Positions 45,980-54,553 of a stretch of 64,000 nucleotides of DNA are shown here, one piece after another. The stretch's first letter is position 1; each line of letters begins with the position of its first letter. This DNA is from Orenia metallireducens (GTDB taxonomy: Bacteria > Bacillota > Halanaerobiia > Halobacteroidales > Halobacteroidaceae), in the NCBI RefSeq assembly GCF_003001995.1, contig NZ_PVNB01000007.1, positions 1-64,000 on the forward strand, in the 5' to 3' direction. A program made the translations under genes and the position numbers. The notes beneath the pieces are model-generated. The model was given only the letters and a program-made list of their open reading frames with translations. It did not search any database and had not been told where the DNA came from.

Positions 45980-47836
45980 ATGGTAAGATTCAGTTTAAAG
46001 AAGAAATTATTCATCCTTCTCTCACTAATTTCAATAATTCCAACACTAATCATCTCTACAATATTATATAAGCAGAGTAGACAGAGCTTTGAGCAAACAA
46101 TAGATTCTAAGTTAGAACAGGCTGTTAAGGTCTCAAACTTCTACTTTAATGAAAAACAGAAGGTAGCACTCTCTATTGCTCACAACTATGCCCAACAAAA
46201 GAATCTAATTTCCGCCTTCAAAGAAAAGGACCGAGCTTTATTAGACCAAAAGCTTAAACCAATCTTCAAGCTATTAAAAAAGGATAAAGGCTTAACCGTC
46301 TTTGAATTTGGTGATGAAAAAGGGGTTGTCTTTACTAGAGCCCATCACCCCGGCAAATTTGGTGATGATAAGAGTGATAACAACTCAATTAATCTGGCTT
46401 TACAGGGAGAAGAGGTTAAAGGCTTTGAATTTGGTAAGAGCGGGCTGGCTGTTAGAGCCTTTGTTCCTATCAAAGATAATAATCAGATTATAGGTACTCT
46501 CCAAGTTGGTTTCAATCTAAACAACCACTTACTAAAGAATATCAATAATTTAATTTCGGGTGATGTAGCCTTTTATGAAAGGGATAAATTAATTCAAAGT
46601 TCTAGGGATTCAGAGCAAGATAGGATTGGCAAAAGTATAGAGGATAAATCCATCTTTAATAAAGTATCGTCAGGAGAGAAAGTAATCTCTATGGCGGAAG
46701 ATAATAGATTAGAATTATATCTGCCCTTATTTGACCCAACTGTTCAAAAGATTCAAGGAATGCTTAGAATCAGCCAAGATTTGACCTGTATTAAAGGTTT
46801 AGAGGATAAATTCTTTCTTATTTCTATCTTCTCTAGTCTAGTTATCTTTACTTTAGTTATTCTTATATCTTTGTTATTTAGTAATAAGATAACTAAACCT
46901 ATCTTGTCTGCTACCAATTTTGCTAATAAAATTTCTTCAGGAAACCTAGATATTAAGCTACTTGATATCAAAACACAAGATGAACTTAATATTTTAGCAT
47001 CAGCTCTAAATAAGATGTACTCAAACCTAAAAGATACCATCATCAATATCCGTAAGACATCAAAGGAGTTATTTTCCCATAGTGAAGAGCTATTATCTTC
47101 TGCCCAAAAGGCTAATAGAACGATCACAGCAAATCAGAATCTAATGAATAATATCACTTCAATTATTCAAGGTATTTCAGAGAGTATGGAGGAGATGGCT
47201 GCTTTTGCTCAACAGTCCTCTAATAAGACTCACCTTGGTAACAACAATATCAATGATACCTTAAAGAGTATCAATAAAATCAGTCTAGTCACCAAAGAAA
47301 CTGTAAAGATTATAGAAGATCTAGATAATGACTACCAAGAGATCAATCAAATAGTTGAACTAATCACCAATATAACAAAACAGACCAATCTATTAGCTTT
47401 AAATGCTAACATTGAAGCCAATAACTCTAATAATACCAGCAATGGCTTTAAAGTCATCGCCGATGAAATTAGAGCCCTCTCGACTGAAACTAATGGTGCT
47501 ACTGAGAATATCCTTACTATAATTGATAAAATAGAGCAGAAATCAACTAATGCATTAACTGCTATTAGAGAAGTAGAATGTAAAACAAAAACAAGTCAAA
47601 AGATCGCTAAAGAGACTGGCTTACTATTTACAGAGATAAAAAATTCAAGTCAGGAAAGCTCAATACAAGTTCAGCAAACAGCTAGTGCTACCGATAACTG
47701 GAGAACATATAGCAAAGAAATCTTTAATTCCTATCAGGATATTGAAACTATCTCTGAAGAGCTCAACTCTTCTTCCCAAGAGCTCAAAGAGATATCCCAT
47801 AGTTTAATGGATATGGTCGATGAATTCAAAATATAG
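45980..47836 (+). CDS. Methyl-accepting chemotaxis protein, atypical signalling tip
   Basis: 618 residues. Transmembrane helix at ~9-29, a Cache-type extracytoplasmic domain with GEEVKGFEFGKSGLAVRAFVPI, a second helix at ~276-298, HAMP (NKITKPILSATNFANKISSGNLD) and a coiled-coil signalling domain. The tip reads NLLALNANIEANNSNNTSNGFKVIADEIRAL instead of the usual EAARAGExGxGFAVVADEVRKLA. Ribosome site AAAGGGG precedes the ATG. No chemotaxis genes are adjacent. Confidence 0.93.
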   Translation: MVRFSLKKKLFILLSLISIIPTLIISTILYKQSRQSFEQTIDSKLEQAVKVSNFYFNEKQKVALSIAHNYAQQKNLISAFKEKDRALLDQKLKPIFKLLKKDKGLTVFEFGDEKGVVFTRAHHPGKFGDDKSDNNSINLALQGEEVKGFEFGKSGLAVRAFVPIKDNNQIIGTLQVGFNLNNHLLKNINNLISGDVAFYERDKLIQSSRDSEQDRIGKSIEDKSIFNKVSSGEKVISMAEDNRLELYLPLFDPTVQKIQGMLRISQDLTCIKGLEDKFFLISIFSSLVIFTLVILISLLFSNKITKPILSATNFANKISSGNLDIKLLDIKTQDELNILASALNKMYSNLKDTIINIRKTSKELFSHSEELLSSAQKANRTITANQNLMNNITSIIQGISESMEEMAAFAQQSSNKTHLGNNNINDTLKSINKISLVTKETVKIIEDLDNDYQEINQIVELITNITKQTNLLALNANIEANNSNNTSNGFKVIADEIRALSTETNGATENILTIIDKIEQKSTNALTAIREVECKTKTSQKIAKETGLLFTEIKNSSQESSIQVQQTASATDNWRTYSKEIFNSYQDIETISEELNSSSQELKEISHSLMDMVDEFKI

Positions 47837-47846
47837 TTTTATAACT

Positions 47847-47876
47847 AAAAAGCTGGTCGATATCGACCAGCTTTTT
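47847..47876. terminator. Bidirectional terminator between chemoreceptor and P-II gene
   Basis: Perfect 30-bp palindrome AAAAAGCTGGTCGAT / ATCGACCAGCTTTTT between the convergent ends at 47836 and 47875. Confidence 0.93.
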
Positions 47877-48243
47877 ATATCCCCATGTAACTACTAATTG
47901 TATAATCCTCTTCTATAGTACTTACAAATATCTTACCATCACCAGCAACACCATCTACACCCATCTTAAACTTAATCTCCCCTGCATCTAAGCTGCCCTT
48001 TCTCTTAGTCTTAGCCTCCCTAGCAATTATATCGACTACTTTAGTTTTATCTTTATCCTCTACCACAATTAAAATCATAGTCTTTGAAAGTTCATCATAG
48101 TGGGTCTCTCCAATCTTAACTCCTTTTTGCTCACCCCTACCACTAACATCTACTTTGGTATAGGCATGAAACCCTTCAGCACTTAATCTTTCTACAACAG
48201 CTTCAACCTTCTTAGGTCTAACAATCGCCCTAATCAGCTTCAT
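47875..48243 (-). CDS. P-II family protein, NifI1-like
   Basis: About 122 residues (ATG 48243; a TTG one codon earlier is possible). It has the P-II fold: MKLIRAIVRPKKVEAVVERL, GRGEQKGVKIG and GDGKIFVSTIE. The T-loop region HYDELSKTMILIVVEDKD resembles NifI1 rather than GlnB (no YRGxxY). Compared with both it has ~18 extra residues (KTKRKGSLDAGEIKFKMG) before GDGKIFV, and the C-terminal RTGExG motif is replaced by SSYMGI. It follows the canonical P-II gene and amtB. NifI proteins switch nitrogenase off in response to ammonium; that role here is inference. Confidence 0.82.
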   Translation of the reverse strand: MKLIRAIVRPKKVEAVVERLSAEGFHAYTKVDVSGRGEQKGVKIGETHYDELSKTMILIVVEDKDKTKVVDIIAREAKTKRKGSLDAGEIKFKMGVDGVAGDGKIFVSTIEEDYTISSYMGI

Positions 48244-48279
48244 CAATCATCAACCCTCCCTTCTATACTTTTACAAAAA

Positions 48280-48302
48280 TACCCCCGATTAAATCGGGGG
48301 TA
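48280..48302 (-). terminator. Terminator hairpin between the two P-II genes
   Basis: TACCCCCGATTAAATCGGGGGTA followed by ATTTTTG on the minus strand. It would make expression of the second P-II gene depend on read-through. Confidence 0.85.
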
Positions 48303-48314
48303 GGTTGCTTAATG

Positions 48315-48653
48315 TTAAATAGCCTTTATACCTTTTTCACCTGTTCTAATCCTAATAGTCTCTTCTATTGGATAGATAAAGATCTTACCATCACCGACTT
48401 CATCAGTACGAACAGCCTCCATAATAGCATTGACTAAAGGTTCTACCTTATCCTCTTCTATTACGATCTCTACTTTAAGCTTCTCCTTTAACTTGACCTC
48501 ATACTCTACACCACGATAGATATTAGTAGCACCTTTTTGCTTACCATATCCAGCAATCTGAGTTATATTTAAACCGTTTACACCTAAATTCTCTGCAGCC
48601 ACGATTAGTTCTTCTATACTACTTGGTCTGACAATACATTCTACCTTTTTCAT
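48315..48653 (-). CDS. glnK: Nitrogen regulatory protein P-II (GlnB/GlnK type)
   Basis: 112 residues from MKKVECIVRPS. The canonical T-loop YRGVEYEVKLKEKLKVEIVIEED (with the uridylylatable Tyr) and the C-terminal GDGKIFIYPIEETIRIRTGEKG are present. It binds ATP/ADP and 2-oxoglutarate and would block AmtB when nitrogen is plentiful. ATG 48653 has AAAGGGGGAAAG upstream; a longer ORF start at 48719 falls in a repeat element. Order amtB-glnK-second P-II. Confidence 0.95.
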   Translation of the reverse strand: MKKVECIVRPSSIEELIVAAENLGVNGLNITQIAGYGKQKGATNIYRGVEYEVKLKEKLKVEIVIEEDKVEPLVNAIMEAVRTDEVGDGKIFIYPIEETIRIRTGEKGIKAI

Positions 48654-48670
48654 TCTCTTTCCCCCTTTAT

Positions 48671-48842
48671 TAGTGGGAGTGCTTAGTGTGGGTGTGAGTA
48701 AAACCTTTACACCCTGCACTAATAACTCAAACTCTCACTATCTTTTAAATTTATCCTCTTAATTATTCTAATTTATTATATTTAACGAGCGTAATTATAA
48801 TTATAAGTTAGACATTTCCCCTCACACTCATTGCTCACACTA
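48671..48842. repeat. Word-shuffled repeat (AGTGTGGGTGTGAG type) between amtB and glnK
   Basis: AGTGGGAGTGCTTAGTGTGG (48673-48692) and following bases to ~48703 pair imperfectly with CTCACACTCATTGCTCACAC (48821-48840), 120 bases away. The right arm includes the amtB stop region. Confidence 0.6.
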
Positions 48843-50174
48843 CTTTTTACTAACTTTAACACTCTTCCAATGTAATGGAATGAAATCTGGATAAGATACG
48901 GAACCATGCTCTGTAATATCTAATCCTTCTACCTCTTCTTCTCTAGATACTCTTAAGCCAATAGTACTAGCAATCACTTTGAATAGGATAAATGCTGTTG
49001 TAAAGGTCCAAGCTCCTACTGCTACTACACCTTTTAACTGAGTGAAAAATAATCCAATTCCTCCTCCGTAGAACAGACCACCATCTACTGCAAATAATCC
49101 AACTAATAATGTTCCAAAAGCTCCGCAAACACCATGTACTGCTACTGCTCCAACAGGGTCATCTACATGTAAACTATCGATAAACTCTACAGCATAAACT
49201 ATTAAGATTCCTGCTAAAGCTCCAATTGCTACAGCTCCATAGTTATCCACACTAGCGCACCCTGCAGTAATTCCAACAAGACCAGCCAAAGCTCCATTTA
49301 AAGTCATACTTACATCAGCTTTACCATATTTGAACCAACTAGTTACCATTGCTAAAGCGGCACCTGCTGCTGCAGCCAAGTTAGTTGTTACTGCAATATC
49401 AGCAATACTTAAATCAGTACCTGCTACTGTACTACCTGGGTTAAATCCAAACCAACCAAACCATAAGATGAATACACCAAGTGCAGCCATTAATAAGTTA
49501 TGTCCTGGCATTGCATTAACAGAACCATCTTCATTAAATTTACCAATTCTAGGTCCTAAAACTATTGCTCCTGCTAAAGCAGCCCATCCACCTACTGAGT
49601 GAACAACTGTTGAACCAGCGAAGTCAACCATGTCGCCTAACCAACCGCCACCCCAAATCCAGTGACCTACTACTGGATAGATGATTGCAGTGATTACAGC
49701 ACTATAAGCTAAATATCCACTAAACTTAGTTCTTTCAGCCATAGCTCCTGATACAATAGTCGCTGCTGTTGCTGCAAATACAGCTTGGAAGATCCAGAAA
49801 GCACTTAAAGGTATGCTCAATCCTAAATGTTCAAAACTTCCACTTAAGAAGAATCCTTTAGTTCCTATAAAAGCATTTCCTGCCCCAAACATAAATGCAA
49901 ATCCACAAATCCAATAAATTAATGATCCTACTGAAAAGTCCATTAAGTTCTTCATAATAATGTTTCCTGCATTCTTTGCTCTAGTAAATCCAGCCTCTAC
50001 CATCGCAAATCCTGCTTGCATAAAGAATACTAAAAATGCTGCTATCAAAGTCCAAATTGTATCAATCGCAATTGCATTGCTTTCTGCTGTTGCATCTGCT
50101 GCAAAAGCTATTGATGATAAACCAATCACTCCTAACATCACAAGTAAACCTAAACTAACTACTCTTCTTCTCAC
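48840..50174 (-). CDS. amtB: Ammonium transporter
   Basis: About 444 residues with an N-terminal signal-like helix and eleven further helices. Amt motifs are visible: FFMQAGFAMVEAGFTRAKNAGN (residues ~51-72), DFAGSTVVHSVGGWAALAGA, GWFGFNPGS and DDPVGAVAVHGVCGAFGTL with the pore His. It imports ammonium. The start is a GTG: 50183 is only one base from GGAG, 50174 is better spaced. It follows nadE by ~60 bases and precedes two P-II genes, the classical amtB-glnK linkage. Confidence 0.96.
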   Translation of the reverse strand: MRRRVVSLGLLVMLGVIGLSSIAFAADATAESNAIAIDTIWTLIAAFLVFFMQAGFAMVEAGFTRAKNAGNIIMKNLMDFSVGSLIYWICGFAFMFGAGNAFIGTKGFFLSGSFEHLGLSIPLSAFWIFQAVFAATAATIVSGAMAERTKFSGYLAYSAVITAIIYPVVGHWIWGGGWLGDMVDFAGSTVVHSVGGWAALAGAIVLGPRIGKFNEDGSVNAMPGHNLLMAALGVFILWFGWFGFNPGSTVAGTDLSIADIAVTTNLAAAAGAALAMVTSWFKYGKADVSMTLNGALAGLVGITAGCASVDNYGAVAIGALAGILIVYAVEFIDSLHVDDPVGAVAVHGVCGAFGTLLVGLFAVDGGLFYGGGIGLFFTQLKGVVAVGAWTFTTAFILFKVIASTIGLRVSREEEVEGLDITEHGSVSYPDFIPLHWKSVKVSKK

Positions 50175-50235
50175 TTTTTTCACTCTCCTTATAATTAATA
50201 TATATTTTATAATAAATACTTATAAAACCTATAAT

Positions 50236-50961
50236 TTAAAAGCTCGGTATTGGTGGTAAAGCTAATTTATGTTGATTTTTCTCCTCTAAAGTATCTACTA
50301 TCTCCTTTACTTTAGAGCTAGCTTCACCTGTTAAGATATAATTATCAACCTCTTCATAAGTAATTCCTAACTCACTTTCATCAGTCTGTCCTGCCCACAA
50401 TCCAGCTGATGGTGCTTTAGTAATAATCTTCTCTGGCACACCTAAAACTCTGGCTACCTCCCTAACTTCACTTTTGACCAAATTACCTAATGGTGCTAAA
50501 TCTATTCCCCCATCACCAAATTTGGTAAAGTAGCCTAATTTCAGCTCACTTCTATTATCTGTTCCTACAACTAAATAACCATTTAAACTAGCATAATAAT
50601 ATAAAGTAGTCATTCTCAATCTTGGTTTGATATTAGCAAGACTTAGTTTCTGATCATCAACTAGATCAACCACATCTAACATTGAATTAAAGACGGAAGC
50701 TAAATCTATCTTCTTATACTCTATTTCAAACTTTTCTGCTAACAATTTAGCATCTTTTTGATCTTCAGGGTTGCTTTCGCAGGGCATAATCAACCCTAAA
50801 GTGTTTTCAGGAAAGGCTTTCTTACATAAGGCTGCTGTCACCGAAGAATCAATACCTCCACTTAAGCCAACAACTGCCCCCTTGCAGCCAGCTTCCTTCA
50901 CTTTTTGCTGAATCCATACTACCAGTTTCTCTGTAATCAACTTATAGTCCTTATTCAACAT
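50236..50961 (-). CDS. nadE: NAD+ synthase (ammonia-dependent)
   Basis: About 241 residues from MLNKDYKLI (ATG 50961, AAAGGAAG upstream). The PP-loop GLSGGIDSSVTAALC is at ~41, and GTDNRSELKLGYFTKFGDGGIDLAP and APSAGLWAGQTDESELG are NadE motifs. It amidates nicotinate adenine dinucleotide. It has no N-terminal glutaminase domain, so it uses free ammonium, which fits its position directly upstream of amtB. Confidence 0.96.
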   Translation of the reverse strand: MLNKDYKLITEKLVVWIQQKVKEAGCKGAVVGLSGGIDSSVTAALCKKAFPENTLGLIMPCESNPEDQKDAKLLAEKFEIEYKKIDLASVFNSMLDVVDLVDDQKLSLANIKPRLRMTTLYYYASLNGYLVVGTDNRSELKLGYFTKFGDGGIDLAPLGNLVKSEVREVARVLGVPEKIITKAPSAGLWAGQTDESELGITYEEVDNYILTGEASSKVKEIVDTLEEKNQHKLALPPIPSF

Positions 50962-51127
50962 TTTAGCACTTCCTTTACTAACTATTTGCCTCACTTATTT
51001 TTATAGCCTAGAGAACCCTTCTGTTTGCTTAACTACTCTTAAACTGTCTACTCATTTATAGCAATCAAGGATTCTCTAAGCATATAAAGAGTGAGATTAT
51101 ATATAATTAGTCAATACTCAAAAGCTA

Positions 51128-52459
51128 TTAATATACTTCTAAATATTGATCTAATTCCCATTGATGAACTTGAGTTCTATAAATATCCCATTCAATAATC
51201 TTAGCATCTAAGAAATGTTCTAAAACATGCTCACCTAATGCACTTGTAACAACTTCATCTTCTAATAAATAGCCTAAAGCATCTTTTAAGCTACTAGGTA
51301 AACTTTCAATAGACAATTCTTCTTTTCTATCAGCACTCATTGTATAGATATTTTCTAGAACCTCTGCTGGTGCTTCAATCTTATTTTTAATTCCATCTAG
51401 ACCAGCCTTTAACATTACAGCAAAAGCCAAATATGGATTGCAAGATGGATCAGGATTTCTCATCTCTAATCTAGTTCCAGCTCCACGTGCAGCTGGAATT
51501 CTAATTAAAGCACTTCGATTAGAGCTAGACCATGCTAAATAAACTGGTGCTTCATATCCAGGTACCAAACGTTTGTAAGAATTAACCGTTGGATTAGTAA
51601 TAGCTGCAATTGCCTTCGCATGTTTTAATAATCCACCGATATAATATTTAGCAATTTGACTTAAGCCTAACTTATCATTCTCATCATAAAAAGCATTCTC
51701 TCCATCTTTGAATAATGACTGATGAACATGCATTCCAGAACCATTTTCTCCAAAGATTGGTTTTGGCATAAATGTCGCATGTAAGTCATGAGTTTCAGCA
51801 ATAGCTTTAACTACAAATTTAAAGGTAGCTACATTATCAGCAGTAGTTAAAGCATGATCATATTTAAAGTCAATCTCATGTTGTCCAGGTGCTACTTCAT
51901 GGTGAGAGGCTTCCATCTCAAAGCCCATTTCTTCTAAAGCTAAGACAATGTCTCTTCTTGGATCTTGACCAGCATCCATTGGTGCTAAATCAAAATATCC
52001 ACCTTGATCATTAGTAATAGTAGTTGCGTCACCCTTCTCATCTTTTTGGAATAAGAAGAATTCTGGCTCTGGTCCAACAAACATCTCATAACCCATCTCT
52101 GCAGCTTCATCTAAGACCTTCTTTAATACCTGACGTGGGTCACCTGCAAAAGCACTGCCATCTGGTTTGTAAACATCACAGATTAATCTTGCTACTGCAC
52201 CATCCTTTGGTCTCCACGGAAATACTGTAAAAGTATCATAATCAGGCTTTAAATACATATCAGACTCATTGATTCTAGTGAAGCCATCAATTGATGAACC
52301 ATCAAACATAATCTTTCCATCTAAAGCATCCTCTAATTGATTAACTGTAATTGCAACATTCTTAATTATCCCTAAAATATCAGTAAATTGTAATCTAACA
52401 AACTTTACATTCAACTCTTTTGCTTTCTGTAATACATCTTCTTTTGTTAATTTAGACAT
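51128..52459 (-). CDS. glnA: Glutamine synthetase, type I
   Basis: 443 residues, the GSI-alpha length. Signatures: [21 protein letters not shown] (ATP site), [43 protein letters not shown]. It has no adenylylation loop Tyr motif of GSI-beta. It fixes ammonium into glutamine. It follows the small MCFVMK gene by ~15 bases; both are expressed from the operator-flanked promoter at 52751-52779. Long AT-rich gaps on both sides carry no other genes. Confidence 0.98.
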   Translation of the reverse strand: MSKLTKEDVLQKAKELNVKFVRLQFTDILGIIKNVAITVNQLEDALDGKIMFDGSSIDGFTRINESDMYLKPDYDTFTVFPWRPKDGAVARLICDVYKPDGSAFAGDPRQVLKKVLDEAAEMGYEMFVGPEPEFFLFQKDEKGDATTITNDQGGYFDLAPMDAGQDPRRDIVLALEEMGFEMEASHHEVAPGQHEIDFKYDHALTTADNVATFKFVVKAIAETHDLHATFMPKPIFGENGSGMHVHQSLFKDGENAFYDENDKLGLSQIAKYYIGGLLKHAKAIAAITNPTVNSYKRLVPGYEAPVYLAWSSSNRSALIRIPAARGAGTRLEMRNPDPSCNPYLAFAVMLKAGLDGIKNKIEAPAEVLENIYTMSADRKEELSIESLPSSLKDALGYLLEDEVVTSALGEHVLEHFLDAKIIEWDIYRTQVHQWELDQYLEVY

Positions 52460-52475
52460 TCTTATTTTCCTCCTC

Positions 52476-52673
52476 TTAAATTAAATCTTCTTTTGAACCT
52501 GAGAACCAAGTTATAATGCTTTCAGAAACTAAACTTGCTCCATCTATCTCTTTGATACCATCTATTTTAATGCCCTTGCCAACCATTACAACATTATTAT
52601 CCTTAACAACAATATCCGACTTATAACTCCCATGCTCACTGGTTACATTAACATTTTTCATTACAAAACACAT
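52476..52673 (-). CDS. Small MC-starting protein of the glnA operon (CooT-like)
   Basis: About 65 residues starting [18 protein letters not shown] 52673 has AGGTGATTTTA; an upstream TTG/ATG start at 52718 reads through leader and operator. The Met-Cys start and short beta-rich body recall CooT nickel-binding/RNA-binding-like proteins, but similarity is too weak for a firm call. The middle reads [18 protein letters not shown]. It is cotranscribed with glnA. Confidence 0.65.
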   Translation of the reverse strand: MCFVMKNVNVTSEHGSYKSDIVVKDNNVVMVGKGIKIDGIKEIDGASLVSESIITWFSGSKEDLI

Positions 52674-52723
52674 TAAAATCACCTCGCTTATTTTATTAAA
52701 ATCTCTTTTCAAGACCATCTTTG

Positions 52724-52751
52724 TGTTAGGTATATGTTAGTTATATGTCAA
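52724..52751 (+). promoter_or_regulatory. GlnR-type operator A (downstream of glnA -10)
   Basis: TGTTAG at 52724, TGTTAG at 52735 and TGTCAA at 52746: three boxes exactly 11 bp apart. The array begins at the -10 box and covers the start site of the glnA transcript. Confidence 0.8.
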
Positions 52752-52779
52752 GTATAAAGGTTTTGTGCCAAAGTGTCAA
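52751..52779 (-). promoter_or_regulatory. glnA operon promoter
   Basis: On the minus strand TTGACA (52779-52774), a 17-base spacer, and TATACT (52756-52751), a near-consensus sigma-70-type promoter. Operators lie on both sides. Confidence 0.85.
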
Positions 52780-52796
52780 GGTTTTTTTGAAAAAAA

Positions 52797-52813
52797 TTAA
52801 CACAAACCTGACA
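52797..52813 (-). promoter_or_regulatory. GlnR-type operator A' (upstream of glnA -35)
   Basis: Read on the minus strand, TGTCAG (52813-52808) and TGTTAA (52802-52797), 11 bp apart, opposite in orientation to operator A. There are 17 bp between it and the -35 box. Confidence 0.7.
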
Positions 52814-52869
52814 TTGAAGAATAAAAATAAAAACCATTATAAACAATCCCTAAACCCAACTTAGTAAAA

Positions 52870-53115
52870 TTATTCTTGCTCCTCCAAAATCTTTTTTATC
52901 CCTATCGCATTTAAGCCTTTGTTCAATAATTTTTTAATTTGGACAAGCCTTTCAATATCATTTTGAGAATATAATCTCTGATTACCTTTTGTTCTGATAG
53001 GTTTAAGCAAATCAGCCTTCTCATAATAACGAATCTGTCTGGCCGTTAGACCAGTCATATCTGCAACCACTCCAATAGTATAAGCAGGAGTATTTGCACC
53101 TACATCAAGCATCAT
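52870..53115 (-). CDS. glnR: Short GlnR/TnrA-like MerR family regulator
   Basis: About 81 residues. The MerR winged helix-turn-helix is clear: YTIGVVADMTGLTARQIRYYEKADLLKPIRT and NQRLYSQNDIERLVQIKKLL. Chain ends right after (GLNAIGIKKILEEQE), so the C-terminal glutamine-sensing segment of B. subtilis GlnR/TnrA is absent. ATG 53115 sits behind GAGGTGAGGGAG; a TTG at 53148 (93 residues) is an alternative. Its neighbours (glnA, nif, amtB) and the 11-bp operator arrays at its own and the glnA and nifV promoters argue for nitrogen control. Confidence 0.85.
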   Translation of the reverse strand: MMLDVGANTPAYTIGVVADMTGLTARQIRYYEKADLLKPIRTKGNQRLYSQNDIERLVQIKKLLNKGLNAIGIKKILEEQE

Positions 53116-53198
53116 CTCCCTCACCTCAGTGTATGTGATTTCGCCCAACCAAAACTCTCCACCAAAGACACAATTTAATACCTTTAAAAACAGTTTGA

Positions 53199-53226
53199 TG
53201 TAAAGTTAATGTCAATTACATGTTAA
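53199..53226 (+). promoter_or_regulatory. GlnR-type operator B (downstream of glnR -10)
   Basis: TGTAAA at 53199, TGTCAA at 53210 and TGTTAA at 53221, 11 bp apart. The last box starts five bases before the -10 element, exactly as at glnA and nifV. It suggests autoregulation. Confidence 0.8.
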
Positions 53227-53254
53227 TTATACGGTTTGGGACTTAATAAGTCAA
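53226..53254 (-). promoter_or_regulatory. glnR promoter
   Basis: On the minus strand TTGACT (53254-53249), 17-base spacer, TATAAT (53231-53226). Leader length ~105 bases. Confidence 0.85.
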
Positions 53255-53281
53255 GTCTTTTATCTTATTTTTTCTTATTAA

Positions 53282-53298
53282 TTAACATCTGGTTAACA
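53282..53298 (-). promoter_or_regulatory. GlnR-type operator B' (upstream of glnR -35)
   Basis: On the minus strand TGTTAA (53298-53293) and TGTTAA (53287-53282), 11 bp apart. 27 bp separate it from the -35 box. Confidence 0.7.
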
Positions 53299-53342
53299 AA
53301 AACAGGTCATTAAACATGATATCACCTTATGACATCTACCAA

Positions 53343-54425
53343 TTAACCAATAACACTCTCAACATTACCAGAATAAGATTTTATCCCTCTTAAGACCTTG
53401 TTGGCTTCATCTTCACTAAGAGAAATTCCCAATTCTTTGTACTTGTGAAGAATTGAGCTAACCCCTGAGAATTTACCAATTACAAATTTCCTTTCTCTTC
53501 CTAAATCACCTGGAGATAAGAACTCATAGGTTGAAGGATTTTTCAATAGACCATCCACATGTATTCCAGACTCATGAGAAAAGACACCATCACCCACAAC
53601 AGGCTTATCTATGGAGATTCTTCTTCCTGATGAATCCTCTACAAGTTTTGATAACTCTTTTAAACCTTTAATCTTAAAATCACTTTCACAACCTTCAATA
53701 CATTTCAAAGACATAACTATCTCTTCTAAAGCTGTATTGCCCGCACGCTCCCCTAAGCCATTAACGGTACAGCTTATATATTTAGCCCCGGCTTTAAAAG
53801 CACTCAAAGCATTGGCTGTAGCCATCCCAAAATCATTATGCCCGTGAAAATCAACCTCCAAATCGATCGCTTCTCTTATTTTTTTGATATTATCATAAGT
53901 GGCAAGAGGGTCTAAAGCTCCAATAGTATCTGCATAGCGAACTCTAACAGCACCCTCTTTTTGAGCAACCTTATAGAGTTGGATCAAAAAGTCAATATCA
54001 GCCCTTGAAGCATCTTCTGCCCCTACAGACACCATACATCCTTTTTTGATAGCATAATTAATAACTTTGGTTAACTCAGCCAACAACCAGCCTCTATCTT
54101 TTTTCAACTTATGCTTAAGCTGAATATCGGAAGCCGGAGCTGAAATATGAATGTTTTTAAAACCACAATCAAGAGATTGGTCTATATCTTCGATCTTCAT
54201 CCTATTCCAAGCCAATATCTCAGCATTTAAATCTAGAGATATAATCTCTTTAAGGACTTCTTTCTCTTCTGTGCCCATAGCCGGAATACCCGCCTCTATA
54301 ACATCTACCCCTAGTTCATCTAATTTACAAGCTATGTCTATTTTCTCCTTTTTAGAAAATGATACCCCTGCAGACTGCTCTCCATCTCGCAAAGTTGTAT
54401 CTAAAATATAGAAGCTATTCATCAT
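53343..54425 (-). CDS. nifV: Homocitrate synthase
   Basis: About 360 residues. HMGL-like/DRE-TIM metallolyase with LDTTLRDGEQSAGVSF (residues ~8-23), VDFHGHNDFGMATANALSAFKAGA and the GERAGNTALEE signature. The product length and nif context point to NifV, making homocitrate for FeMo-cofactor, rather than isopropylmalate synthase. The C-terminal SHESGIHVDGLLKNPSTYE block matches NifV. Start: ATG 54425 (or 54422) after GGGGGTGA. Transcribed alone, from an operator-flanked promoter. Confidence 0.95.
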   Translation of the reverse strand: MMNSFYILDTTLRDGEQSAGVSFSKKEKIDIACKLDELGVDVIEAGIPAMGTEEKEVLKEIISLDLNAEILAWNRMKIEDIDQSLDCGFKNIHISAPASDIQLKHKLKKDRGWLLAELTKVINYAIKKGCMVSVGAEDASRADIDFLIQLYKVAQKEGAVRVRYADTIGALDPLATYDNIKKIREAIDLEVDFHGHNDFGMATANALSAFKAGAKYISCTVNGLGERAGNTALEEIVMSLKCIEGCESDFKIKGLKELSKLVEDSSGRRISIDKPVVGDGVFSHESGIHVDGLLKNPSTYEFLSPGDLGRERKFVIGKFSGVSSILHKYKELGISLSEDEANKVLRGIKSYSGNVESVIG

Positions 54426-54471
54426 ACTCACCCCCTTCTTTTTTCGACTACACCAAAAGTAATTATCTACA

Positions 54472-54488
54472 TGTTAACTATGTGTTAA
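54472..54488 (+). promoter_or_regulatory. GlnR-type operator C (downstream of nifV -10)
   Basis: TGTTAA at 54472 and TGTTAA at 54483, 11 bp apart, the last box starting five bases before the -10. Confidence 0.8.
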
Positions 54489-54516
54489 TTATACTTCAAG
54501 ATTGTTTTTTTGTCAA
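54488..54516 (-). promoter_or_regulatory. nifV promoter
   Basis: On the minus strand TTGACA (54516-54511), a 17-base spacer and TATAAT (54493-54488), a full consensus promoter. No sigma-54 -24/-12 element is seen. Confidence 0.88.
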
Positions 54517-54553
54517 CGATTGAGCAGCCTTTTTGGTAACATTTTGAATAAAT

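Noticed and set aside
48654-48719. Longer N-terminus of the P-II gene
   Set aside because: The 22 extra residues are read from repeat words; P-II proteins start at MKKVE.
50962-51127. GlnR-type boxes ahead of nadE-amtB
   Set aside because: I looked on both strands and found no TGTYAR pair at 11-bp spacing there or ahead of amtB.
53343-54425. nifV as isopropylmalate synthase (leuA)
   Set aside because: The length (~360) lacks the LeuA C-terminal regulatory domain, and the gene lies in a nif block.
54488-54516. Sigma-54 promoter for nifV
   Set aside because: No TGGCAC-N5-TTGCW element; a consensus TTGACA/TATAAT pair is present instead.
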